From positions 1-6,754 of the forward strand of contig JAICQA010000152.1 in the NCBI GenBank assembly GCA_025929595.1: a DNA stretch of 6,754 bases. The letters are read 5' to 3'. Position numbers and translations under genes: made by a program. How positions within the stretch are numbered: position 1 is the stretch's first letter; every line of letters begins with the position of its first letter. The notes under the pieces are model-generated. The model was not told the origin of the DNA, ran no database searches, and was given only the letters and a program-made list of their open reading frames with translations. This document shows positions 1 to 6,643 of the stretch, in pieces. Source of the stretch: Xanthobacteraceae bacterium (GTDB lineage: Bacteria > Pseudomonadota > Alphaproteobacteria > Rhizobiales > Xanthobacteraceae).

Positions 1-1
1 C

Positions 2-157
2 GCGCTGCTCGATGGGCGCCTCGCGCCCTCGATCGACGACGTGATCGCGCTCGCCGAACCCGTGCTCAAGCACCGCATGGCGCTCACCTACGCGGCGCGC
101 GCCGACGGCGAGACCATTGCCGGCGTGATCGGGCGGCTGAAGGCACGGCTTGGATAA
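2..157 (+). CDS. MoxR-family AAA+ ATPase, C-terminal end (5' partial)
   Basis: Only the last 51 codons and the TAA stop are in the window; the open frame runs in from the left edge. The visible peptide starts ALLDGRLAPS, continues through LAEPVLKHRMALTYAARADG and ends in KARLG. This is the usual tail of MoxR ATPases: the C-terminal helical lid, where a 'V.P.DI..LA.PVL.HR...' pattern precedes a short end. Walker A and B motifs would lie upstream, so ATPase integrity cannot be judged. MoxR proteins are cytosolic AAA+ ATPases thought to act as chaperones together with VWA/DUF58 partners. The DUF58 gene starts within 3 nt of this stop, which supports the assignment: MoxR followed by DUF58 is a very common gene pair. 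The family call is confident; the specific substrate is unknown. Confidence 0.85.
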   Translation, partial: ALLDGRLAPSIDDVIALAEPVLKHRMALTYAARADGETIAGVIGRLKARLG

Positions 158-160
158 TTG

Positions 161-1114
161 ATGGCTGACAAGGCCGACATGCGCGAAGCGGGCGCCGAGG
201 TTCAGGCGAGCGCCTACCGCGCCGCGCATCTCGTGGCGGCGATGCCCCGCCTTGTGCTCGAGGCGCGGCGCATCGCGGCCTCGGTCTATCACGGCGTCCA
301 CGGCCGCCGCCGCGCCGGACCAGGCGAGAACTTCTGGCAGTACCGTCGCTTCCTCGATGGCGAGCCCGCGAACCGCGTCGATTGGCGCCGCTCCGCGCGC
401 GACAACGTCCTTTTCGTGCGCGAACGGGAATGGGAAGCCGCGCACACGATCTGGATCTGGCCCGACTGCTCGCCGTCGATGCTCTTTACGTCGGACCCGA
501 AGATCGCACCGAAGCGCGACCGCGCGCTCGTTCTCGGCTTCGCCCTCGGCGAATTGCTCGTGCGCGGCGGCGAGCGCGTCGGCATTCCGGCACTCATGCG
601 CCCGACCGCGAGCCGCAACGTGATCGAGCGCATGGCCGATATGCTGATTCATTTTTCCAGCGAGCCGCCGAGCCTGCCGCCGCTCTTTCATCCCGGCAGC
701 CGCGACGAGATCGTGATCCTCGGCGATCTCTGGAGTCCGACTTCGGACGTTACGGCGCGCATCGCGACGCTCGCCGCGAACGGCGCGGGCGGGCACGTGG
801 TGCAGATCGTCGACAGCGCCGAGGAGACGTTTCCCTATAACGGCCGCATCGAGTTCGAGGAGCCCGAAGGCGGCGGCTCGATCACCATTGGCCGCGCCGA
901 AGCCTGGGCCGCGGACTTTGTTGCAAAGGTCGCGCAGCATCGCGCCGCGATCCGCACAGAGACGGCGCGGCGCGGCTGGAGCTTCACGATCCACCGCACC
1001 GACCGGCCCGCGAGCGAATTGCTGCTGGCGCTGCATGCGCGCATAAACTCCGCGTCCGATATGCTGCCGCAACGGCAACCGGCCACGCAGCCGGTGGAAG
1101 AGGCCGCGCTATGA
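161..1114 (+). CDS. DUF58 domain-containing protein (VWA-like fold, MoxR partner)
   Basis: A 317-residue protein with no membrane segment, so probably cytosolic. Residues about 52-95 carry the DUF58 signature: a Gly-rich turn, FWQYRRFLDGEPANRVDW, then RRSARDNVLFVREREWE. The stretch that follows is VWA-like: a hydrophobic strand ends in D102-C103-S104-P105-S106, which fits the DxSxS metal-site (MIDAS) motif, and later strands end in ILGDL (D189) and QIVDS (D218). Members of this family are typically encoded directly after moxR and are inferred to work with the ATPase; no enzymatic reaction is established. The start is uncertain. TTG at 158 directly follows the moxR stop, ATG at 161 is used here, and ATG at 179 has AAGG (170-173) five bases upstream. 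All three remove only the poorly conserved N-terminus. The 3' end overlaps the next gene by 4 nt. The protein's single cysteine sits inside the DxSxS motif. Confidence 0.9.
   Translation: MADKADMREAGAEVQASAYRAAHLVAAMPRLVLEARRIAASVYHGVHGRRRAGPGENFWQYRRFLDGEPANRVDWRRSARDNVLFVREREWEAAHTIWIWPDCSPSMLFTSDPKIAPKRDRALVLGFALGELLVRGGERVGIPALMRPTASRNVIERMADMLIHFSSEPPSLPPLFHPGSRDEIVILGDLWSPTSDVTARIATLAANGAGGHVVQIVDSAEETFPYNGRIEFEEPEGGGSITIGRAEAWAADFVAKVAQHRAAIRTETARRGWSFTIHRTDRPASELLLALHARINSASDMLPQRQPATQPVEEAAL
1096..1103 (+). promoter_or_regulatory. Ribosome binding site for the DUF4159 gene
   Basis: GGAAGAGG lies inside the end of the DUF58 gene, 7 nt before the ATG at 1111. It fixes that start, and with the ATGA stop/start overlap it points to coupled translation of the two genes. 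Confidence 0.7.
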
Positions 1115-3936
1115 TCGCGGGCCTTCCTCTCGCCTTCACGGCGCCTTTCATCCTGCTCGGGCTGATCGCGCTGCCGCTCCTGTGGTGGCTCTTGCGTCTG
1201 GTGCCGCCGCGCCCGCGCCGCGTTGCCTTCCCGCCGACGCGCATCCTGTTCGAGATCGAGCCCAAGGAAGAGACGCCCGCGCGCACGCCGTGGTGGCTGA
1301 CCCTCCTTCGCCTGCTGCTCGCGGCGCTCATCATCATCGCCGCCGCGGGGCCCCTGTGGAATCCGCCGCCCGCCGGATCGCGCGCGGGCGGTCCCGTAGC
1401 TCTCGTGATCGACAGCGGCTGGCCCGCCGCTGCGCAATGGGAATCGCGCATGGCAGCGGCCGAAGCGATCGTCGCGCGCGCCGAAGCGGATGGCGTGGGC
1501 ATAGCCGTGCTCGCAAGCGGCGCGCCGCCCAAGGAAACATCGCTGCTGCGCCCGGGCGAAGCGCGCGAGGCGCTGCGCCTGCTCGCGCCCGTGCCGCATA
1601 CACCCGACCGCAACGAGTTGCTCCTGCCGCTCGGCCGCCTGCTCGCGGCAGCACCCGCCGTTTCCGTCGTGTGGCTCTCGGACGGCGCCGATCTCGGCGA
1701 CGGCGAAAAGTTCGCGACTGCCCTCAATCAGCTCGCGCCTGGCCGCGTGTCGGTCGTCTCCGGCGGCATTCCGGGCGCGGTCGCGCTCACCGCCGCCGAC
1801 AACGCCGCCGCCGGGTTGAGCGTGAAAGTATTACGCGCCGAAGACTCCGCACCCGCGCAGGGGGTGGTCCGCGCCCGCGACCTGCGCGGCCTGCCGCTCG
1901 GCGATGCGAATTTCATGTTTGAGGCTGGCGCAACCGAAACCGACGCACGCTTCGATCTGCCGGTCGAAATCCGCAATGACATCGCCCGGCTTGAGATCGC
2001 GGGCGAGCGCTCCGCGGGTGCGGTCACGCTGCTCGACAAGCGCTGGCGCCGCCGCACGGTCGGCGTTGTCTCCGGCAGCACCGTCGATACGGCACAGCCG
2101 CTCCTCGCCGGCACGTTTTATCTGAGCCGCGCGCTCGGACCGTTTGCCGATGTCAGTCTCGCGGAGGGCACGGCGCCGGCCGGCGCCGTGGAGCGCTTCA
2201 TCGACCAGCGCTTGCCGGTGATCGTCCTGTCCGACGTCGGCAATATCGCCGAGACCGCGCGCAACCGCCTGGTGCGCTGGATCGAGGAAGGCGGCGTCCT
2301 CGTTCGCTTCGCGGGACCGCGCCTCGCGGCGGCCGACGACAATCTGGTGCCCGTACGCCTGCGCCGCGGCGGACGCACGCTCGGCGGCTCGCTCTCATGG
2401 GAGCAGCCGCAGAAGCTCGGCAGCTTCTCGGCCGACGGGCCGTTCAGCGATCTCACGGTCCCCGGCGACGTCGTCGTGCAGCGCCAGGTCCTGGCGGAGC
2501 CCGACGGCTTGCTGGCCGAGCGCACCTGGGCGTCGCTCGCCGACGGCACGCCGCTCGTCACCGCCACCCGCCGCGAACGCGGCATGATCGTGCTGTTTCA
2601 CGTCACCGCGGACACGGCATGGTCGAATCTTCCGATCTCGGGCAGCTTCGTGGACATGCTCCGCCGAATCGTCGCGCTCGCCGGCTCCGGCACCGCCGCC
2701 GCTTCGGGCACGCCGTCGACACAGGCGGAACGCGGACCCGCGCCGACCATCGCGCCAAGCCGCCTGCTCGACGGCTTCGGCGCCTTCACCGCGCCGGGAC
2801 CGACGGCCAAGCCGATCCCCGCCGACTTCACCGGCCGCGCGGTCGCCGATCATCCGCCCGGCTTTTACGGCCCGCCGGAAGGCCTGGTCGCCGTCAACAC
2901 GCTCGCGCCCGACGACCGCATGGCGCCGCTCGCGCTTGGCCCGCTCCAGACGAGTGTTGAACCGTATCATCAGGGCGAGGCGATCGACCTGCGCCCCGGC
3001 TTCCTGCTCGGCGTGTTCTCGCTGCTCGCGCTCGACGCGATCATCGTCTTCCTGCTTGCGGGCGGCCTGTCGCGGCTCACACGCCGCCGCGCGACGGCCG
3101 CGACGCTCGCGCTTGCCGTCGCCCTCTCCGCGCTCGCGGACCATCGCGTCGCGCGCGCGCAGGAGCTGACGCAGGCGCAGACCGACTTCGCTTTGCAGGC
3201 CACGCTGCAAACCCGCTTCGCTTATGTGCGCACCGGCAACGCCGAGGCCGACACCCTGAGCCAGGCAGGACTGGAGGGTCTCTCCATTTTCATGGCGCAA
3301 CGCACGGCGCTCGAGACCGCCGAGCCGATGGGCGTCGACATCTCGCGCGACGAGTTGTCTTTCTTCCCGATCCTCTATTGGCCGGTACTGCCGAGCTCGC
3401 CCGTGCCCGACGCCGCAACGCTCGCGCGCGTGGATACGTATATGAAGCAGGGCGGCACGATCCTGTTCGACACGCGCGACGAATTCGCATCGGGCACCGG
3501 ACGAGCGAACGAAGTCACGCCTTCGCTTGCTCGGCTGCGCCAGATCCTGTCCGGTCTCGACATCCCCGAACTCGAGCCGGTGCCGCGCGATCATGTGCTG
3601 ACAAAATCGTTTTATCTCCTGCGCGATTTCCCCGGCCGCTTCACCGGCGGCACGCTCTGGGTCGAAGCGCTGCCCGCGGCGACGGAAGAGCAGGAAGCGC
3701 GCCCCGCCCGCGCCGGCGACGGCGTCTCGCAGATCCTCATCACGTCGAACGATTTCGCCGGCGCGTGGGCGGTCGGCCGTGACGGCCAGCCGTTGCTGCC
3801 GCTTGTTCCCGGCGAGCCGCGCCAGCGCGAATTCGCCTTCCGCGTCGGTGTCAACATCGTGATGTATGTGCTGACCGGCAACTACAAGGCCGACCAGGTG
3901 CATGTGCCCGCGCTGCTCGAGAGGTTGGGGCAATGA
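1111..3936 (+). CDS. BatA-type N-terminus plus DUF4159 membrane protein
   Basis: A 941-residue inner-membrane protein whose molecular function is unknown. Residues about 8-84 form the double-membrane BatA/aerotolerance-regulator N-terminal module: helix 10-30, a basic loop, helix 61-81, then PLWNP. A VWA-like region follows (about 95-220), but the expected DxSxS is D101-S-G-W-P, so the metal site looks degraded although SDG at 190-192 remains. Residues about 316-405 resemble a flavodoxin/amidotransferase-like fold (PVIVLSDVGN; EEGGVLVRFAGPR). Helices at about 629-651 and 661-677 flank a basic loop (SRLTRRR). The C-terminal DUF4159 domain (about 690-925) is recognisable by LQTRFAYVRTGN, AGLEGLSIFMAQRTALE, DELSFFPILYWPVL and MKQGGTILFDTRDE. 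The positive-inside rule puts residues 82-628 and DUF4159 in the periplasm. There are no cysteines. The segment before DUF4159 resembles a signal peptide. The gene overlaps both neighbours by 4 nt. Length and domain order fit alphaproteobacterial members of this family. Confidence 0.92.
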   Translation: MIAGLPLAFTAPFILLGLIALPLLWWLLRLVPPRPRRVAFPPTRILFEIEPKEETPARTPWWLTLLRLLLAALIIIAAAGPLWNPPPAGSRAGGPVALVIDSGWPAAAQWESRMAAAEAIVARAEADGVGIAVLASGAPPKETSLLRPGEAREALRLLAPVPHTPDRNELLLPLGRLLAAAPAVSVVWLSDGADLGDGEKFATALNQLAPGRVSVVSGGIPGAVALTAADNAAAGLSVKVLRAEDSAPAQGVVRARDLRGLPLGDANFMFEAGATETDARFDLPVEIRNDIARLEIAGERSAGAVTLLDKRWRRRTVGVVSGSTVDTAQPLLAGTFYLSRALGPFADVSLAEGTAPAGAVERFIDQRLPVIVLSDVGNIAETARNRLVRWIEEGGVLVRFAGPRLAAADDNLVPVRLRRGGRTLGGSLSWEQPQKLGSFSADGPFSDLTVPGDVVVQRQVLAEPDGLLAERTWASLADGTPLVTATRRERGMIVLFHVTADTAWSNLPISGSFVDMLRRIVALAGSGTAAASGTPSTQAERGPAPTIAPSRLLDGFGAFTAPGPTAKPIPADFTGRAVADHPPGFYGPPEGLVAVNTLAPDDRMAPLALGPLQTSVEPYHQGEAIDLRPGFLLGVFSLLALDAIIVFLLAGGLSRLTRRRATAATLALAVALSALADHRVARAQELTQAQTDFALQATLQTRFAYVRTGNAEADTLSQAGLEGLSIFMAQRTALETAEPMGVDISRDELSFFPILYWPVLPSSPVPDAATLARVDTYMKQGGTILFDTRDEFASGTGRANEVTPSLARLRQILSGLDIPELEPVPRDHVLTKSFYLLRDFPGRFTGGTLWVEALPAATEEQEARPARAGDGVSQILITSNDFAGAWAVGRDGQPLLPLVPGEPRQREFAFRVGVNIVMYVLTGNYKADQVHVPALLERLGQ
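3921..3930 (+). promoter_or_regulatory. Ribosome binding site for the VWA/amidotransferase-like gene
   Basis: GAGGTTGGGG sits at the end of the DUF4159 gene; its GAGG core is 8 nt before the ATG at 3933. Two ATG codons follow in tandem (3933 and 3936). Either would be served, and the first gives the same 4-nt ATGA overlap seen at the previous junction. Confidence 0.55.
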
Positions 3937-5999
3937 TGCAGTATGGCCTGACCTTCGAGCCGCTCGTCGCGCTGCCGATCCTGATCGCCGCGGCAGCTGT
4001 CGCGGTCATTGTCGCGCTCCTGCCGCTCATCGCCCGCGCGCGCGGCGCAATCGTCCGCGCGCTCGCATTGCTTCTTGGCGTGCTTGCGCTCGCCAACCCG
4101 TCGCTCACCCGCGAAGACCGCGAGCCGCTGCCCGTTGTCGCCGCCGTCGTCATTGACCGCAGCGCGAGTCAACGTTTCGGCGACCGCACGCAGGCCGCCG
4201 ATGCCGCCCGCACCGCACTCACGGAACGCCTTGGCCGCATCCCCGGCCTCGAAGTCCGCATGGTCGAAAGCGAAGGCGACAGCGAAGGCGACGGCACGCG
4301 CCTGTTTGCAGCGCTTGGTGCCGCGCTCTCCGACGTTCCGCCGGATCGGGTCGCGGGCGCGATCATGGTGACCGACGGCCGCGTGCACGACGTCCCCGCT
4401 CCGTCGCAACTCGGCTTCAACGCCCCGGTCCATGCGCTCATCACCGGACGCGCGGGCGAACGCGACCGCCGCGTCGTGCTCACCGCAACTCCGCGCTTCG
4501 GCATTGTGGGCCAGCGTCAGGTCGTCGGCTATCGCGTCGCCGATGAAGGCGTGCCCGCGGGCGCGCGCGTGCCGATTGTCATTCGCCGCGACGGCACGGT
4601 CGTCGCACGCGCGACCGTCATCGCAGGCACCGACACCGAAGTGCCGGTCGAGATCACGCACGCGGGTCCGAACATCGTCGAAGTGGAAGCGGCGCCTCTC
4701 GAAGGCGAGCTGACGCCGCTCAACAATCGCGCCGCGCTCACCATCGAGGGCGTGCGCGAGAAGCTGCGCGTGCTGCTCGTCTCGGGCGAGCCGCATACGG
4801 GCGAGCGGACGTGGCGCAACCTGCTCAAGTCCGACGCCAACGTCGATCTCGTGCATTTCACCATTCTGCGCCCGCCGGAGAAGCAGGACGGAACGCCGAT
4901 CAACGAGCTGTCGCTGATCGCGTTCCCGACGCGCGAACTCTTTCAGCAGAAGATCCGCGACTTCAACCTGATCATCTTCGACCGTTACACGCAGCAGGGC
5001 GTGTTGCCGCTGATCTATTTCGACAACATCGTGCGCTATGTGCGCGATGGCGGCGCGATCCTCGTGGCGGCCGGGCCGGAATATGCCGGTCACTCCTCGA
5101 TCTTCCGTTCGCCGCTCGAAGCGATCCTGCCGGCGCAGCCGAGCGGCAACGTGACCGAGCGCAGCTATCGCGCGAGCATCACCGAGCTTGGCAAGCGCCA
5201 TCCCGTGACACGCGGCCTGCCGGGCTCCGAGAGCGAGCCGCCGCAATGGTCGAACTGGTTCCGCGCCGTCGATGCGCGCGTGGACACCGGCGGCACCGCC
5301 GTGCTGAGCGGCCCCGACGAAGCGCCGCTCCTTGTGCTCGGCCGCCAGAACGAAGGCCGCGTCGCGCTCCTGCTCTCCGACCATATCTGGCTGTGGGCGC
5401 GTGGCTTCCAGGGCGGCGGCCCGCATCTCGATCTCCTGCGCAAGCTCTCGCACTGGCTGATGAAGGAGCCCGATCTCGAAGAGGAGCGCCTCGTGCTGCG
5501 CGCCGAGGGGCGCGAACTGGTGGTTGAGCGCCGCACCATGGGCGAGACGGTGCCGGCTGCGACGGTCACCGCGCCGTCCGGCACGGCGCGTAATCTCACG
5601 CTTGAAGCCGCCGAGCCCGGCATCTTCCGCGCTCGCCTTGAGGCAAATGAATTCGGCCTCTGGCGGGCCGCCAACGGCGATCTCACCGCGCTCGTCAATG
5701 TCGGTCCGATCAACCCGCGCGAATATGCAGAGGTTACGAGCACGGGCGAGGTGCTGGCACCGCTCGCATCGGCAACCGGCGCCGGCGTAATTCGCCTCGC
5801 CGATCTCGGTCAGCCCGCGCCGCGCGTTGTCGCTGTGCGCTCCGGCGAGCGTTTCAGCGGGCCCGACTGGATGGGCCTGCGCATGCGCGACGCCAGCATC
5901 GTGCGCGGCATCGGACTCTTCCCGCTCTTCGCGGGTCTCTCGGGCTTGCTGATCCTGATGGCGGGCATCGCCTTCGCCTGGGCGCGCGAAGGCCGATAA
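3933..5999 (+). CDS. Membrane VWA-like protein with glutamine amidotransferase-like domain
   Basis: A 688-residue inner-membrane protein. Two N-terminal helices (about 12-34 and 38-56, with a basic loop between them) and one C-terminal helix (about 660-683) suggest that residues 57-659 lie in the periplasm. The VWA region (about 68-170) has a complete set of MIDAS elements: D75-R-S77-A-S79 (DxSxS), T122 in GTRLFAALGAAL, and D148 in AIMVTDG. Residues about 175-275 look like an Ig/beta-rich linker. Residues about 277-405 and beyond match the class-I glutamine amidotransferase-like type (GATase1-like/DUF1355): LRVLLVSGEPHTGERTWRNLL, FNLIIFDRYTQQGVLP, and GGAILVAAGPEYAG. The position where an active amidotransferase has its Cys nucleophile reads AAG, and the whole protein lacks cysteine, so amidotransferase chemistry is unlikely. 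It is the last gene of the operon and converges on the GNAT gene. The likely role is a structural or metal-binding envelope component served by MoxR/DUF58; this is inferred from context. Confidence 0.88.
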   Translation: MMQYGLTFEPLVALPILIAAAAVAVIVALLPLIARARGAIVRALALLLGVLALANPSLTREDREPLPVVAAVVIDRSASQRFGDRTQAADAARTALTERLGRIPGLEVRMVESEGDSEGDGTRLFAALGAALSDVPPDRVAGAIMVTDGRVHDVPAPSQLGFNAPVHALITGRAGERDRRVVLTATPRFGIVGQRQVVGYRVADEGVPAGARVPIVIRRDGTVVARATVIAGTDTEVPVEITHAGPNIVEVEAAPLEGELTPLNNRAALTIEGVREKLRVLLVSGEPHTGERTWRNLLKSDANVDLVHFTILRPPEKQDGTPINELSLIAFPTRELFQQKIRDFNLIIFDRYTQQGVLPLIYFDNIVRYVRDGGAILVAAGPEYAGHSSIFRSPLEAILPAQPSGNVTERSYRASITELGKRHPVTRGLPGSESEPPQWSNWFRAVDARVDTGGTAVLSGPDEAPLLVLGRQNEGRVALLLSDHIWLWARGFQGGGPHLDLLRKLSHWLMKEPDLEEERLVLRAEGRELVVERRTMGETVPAATVTAPSGTARNLTLEAAEPGIFRARLEANEFGLWRAANGDLTALVNVGPINPREYAEVTSTGEVLAPLASATGAGVIRLADLGQPAPRVVAVRSGERFSGPDWMGLRMRDASIVRGIGLFPLFAGLSGLLILMAGIAFAWAREGR
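4269..4292 (+). repeat. 12-bp perfect tandem duplication inside the VWA domain
   Basis: AGCGAAGGCGAC occurs twice head to tail and encodes SEGD-SEGD (residues 113-120 of the 688-residue protein). It keeps the reading frame and adds an acidic loop directly before G121-T122, the presumed MIDAS threonine. Confidence 0.85.
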
Positions 6000-6012
6000 A
6001 GGCCGTTAGCGC
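5984..6012. terminator. Possible bidirectional terminator hairpin between convergent genes
   Basis: GGCC (5991-5994) and GGCC (6001-6004) can pair around the 6-nt loop GATAAA. Flanking GCGC at 5984-5987 and 6009-6012 could extend the stem across a small internal loop. The element spans both stop codons (TAA at 5997-5999 on plus, TAA at 6006-6008 on minus). No T-run follows on either strand, so it is weak as an intrinsic terminator and may be chance in GC-rich DNA. Confidence 0.25.
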
Positions 6013-6518
6013 TCGCCCGACCAGTCCGGCCGCACGGGGCCTTCCACGCCTTCAAACGCGCCCGGCACGAGCTCGGCGATCAGCACGCGGTCGCGGTCTA
6101 CAGGTCCCGGCAATTCGACGCGCTTGTGGGGAACCTTTTCGAATCCCATGCGCCCGTAATAGGGCTCGTCGCCCACGAGCAACACGAGCTTTACCCCGCC
6201 CTCGCGCGCGGCCTTGAGCGAGGCCTCGATCAGCGCGCGCCCGATGCCGCGGCTGCGGAACGGCGGCTCGATCGTCAGCGGCCCCAGCAGCAGCGCCGGC
6301 GTGTCGCCGATCAGGACCGGCGTCAGGCGCACCGAGCCCACGAGCAGCGTCCCGATCCGCGCCGTGAACGAATATTCGCGCCGGTGCTCCATGACCTCGC
6401 GCAGCCGGTACGCCGTGCGCGCGAAGCGCCCTGGCCCGAACGTGCGCTCGTACAGGCGCTCGATGGCGGGCCCGTCATCGGCCTGTTCGGACAGGATCAG
6501 GAGGGAGAGATCGGTCAC
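6006..6518 (-). CDS. GNAT family N-acetyltransferase
   Basis: A 170-residue cytosolic protein of standard GNAT length. The acetyl-CoA pyrophosphate-binding motif A is clear: LGPLTIEPPFRSRGIGRALIEASL, with R88-x-x-G91-x-G93 fitting Q/RxxGxG/A. It is followed by strand KLVLLVGDEPYY and the motif-B-like YYGRMGF (120-126). The overall pattern (N-terminal LLILSEQADDGPAIERLYERTFGPGR, then strand SFTARIGTLLVGSVRLTPV) is like the YhbS/COG3153 group of acyltransferases. The acceptor substrate cannot be told from sequence. The start is GTG at 6516-6518, supported by GGAAGG 9 nt upstream; the next in-frame Met is residue 43 and would delete the first helix. The gene converges on the MoxR operon with a 6-nt gap and is divergent from the GST gene, so it is probably its own transcription unit. 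Confidence 0.9.
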   Translation of the reverse strand: MTDLSLLILSEQADDGPAIERLYERTFGPGRFARTAYRLREVMEHRREYSFTARIGTLLVGSVRLTPVLIGDTPALLLGPLTIEPPFRSRGIGRALIEASLKAAREGGVKLVLLVGDEPYYGRMGFEKVPHKRVELPGPVDRDRVLIAELVPGAFEGVEGPVRPDWSGER

Positions 6519-6527
6519 GCGGGATTT

Positions 6528-6533
6528 CCTTCC
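6528..6533 (-). promoter_or_regulatory. Ribosome binding site fixing the GTG start of the GNAT gene
   Basis: On the minus strand this reads GGAAGG, part of GGAAGGAAAT, and lies 9 nt before the GTG start. No closer ATG in frame has a comparable site, so it decides in favour of the non-ATG start. Confidence 0.65.
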
Positions 6534-6587
6534 GGCGCGCGGGATATCACGCCAACGGCTGCAAATCCATGAATGGCGCCCAAGCCC

Positions 6588-6617
6588 CTGTCATCCGCGC
6601 GCCTGCCCGCCCATATA
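6588..6617 (+). promoter_or_regulatory. Weak sigma70-like promoter candidate for the GST gene
   Basis: CTGTCA (6588-6593, 4 of 6 matches to TTGACA) and CATATA (6612-6617, 3 of 6 to TATAAT) are separated by 18 nt. This is the most AT-rich spot before the GST gene and would give a leader of about 20 nt. The matches are poor and alphaproteobacterial promoters are loosely defined, so this is a suggestion only. Confidence 0.22.
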
Positions 6618-6643
6618 GGTCGAAGACCGGAAGCGAGGTGGCC

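Larger units (their letters stand above)
6519..6643. other. Divergent intergenic region
   Basis: 125 nt between the GNAT gene (leftward) and the GST gene (rightward). It must supply the start signals for both unless one is leaderless or read through. It holds both ribosome binding sites and one weak rightward promoter candidate. I see no convincing leftward -35/-10 pair, no clear operator palindrome and no small gene. Confidence 0.6.

Noticed and set aside
835..1599. Minus-strand open frames across the DUF58/DUF4159 junction
   Set aside because: They cross two real, overlapping plus-strand genes and read as Arg-rich noise.
2395..3933. 512-codon open frame on the minus strand opposite the DUF4159 gene
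   Set aside because: Same GC-driven shadow; low-complexity Arg/Gly/Glu composition with no family signature, and it overlaps a well-supported gene.
5040..5100. Active glutamine amidotransferase site
   Set aside because: The elbow region lacks the required cysteine, and there is no cysteine anywhere in the protein.
3882..5453. 523-codon open frame on the minus strand opposite the VWA/amidotransferase-like gene
   Set aside because: It is an antisense shadow. High GC at third positions removes stops from an opposite frame; the translation is rich in Arg/Ala/His with no recognisable domain, while the plus-strand frame gives clear conserved motifs.
6126..6572. Plus-strand open frame opposite the GNAT gene
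   Set aside because: The minus-strand frame has a full acetyl-CoA-binding motif and a good ribosome binding site; the plus-strand product has biased composition and no domain.
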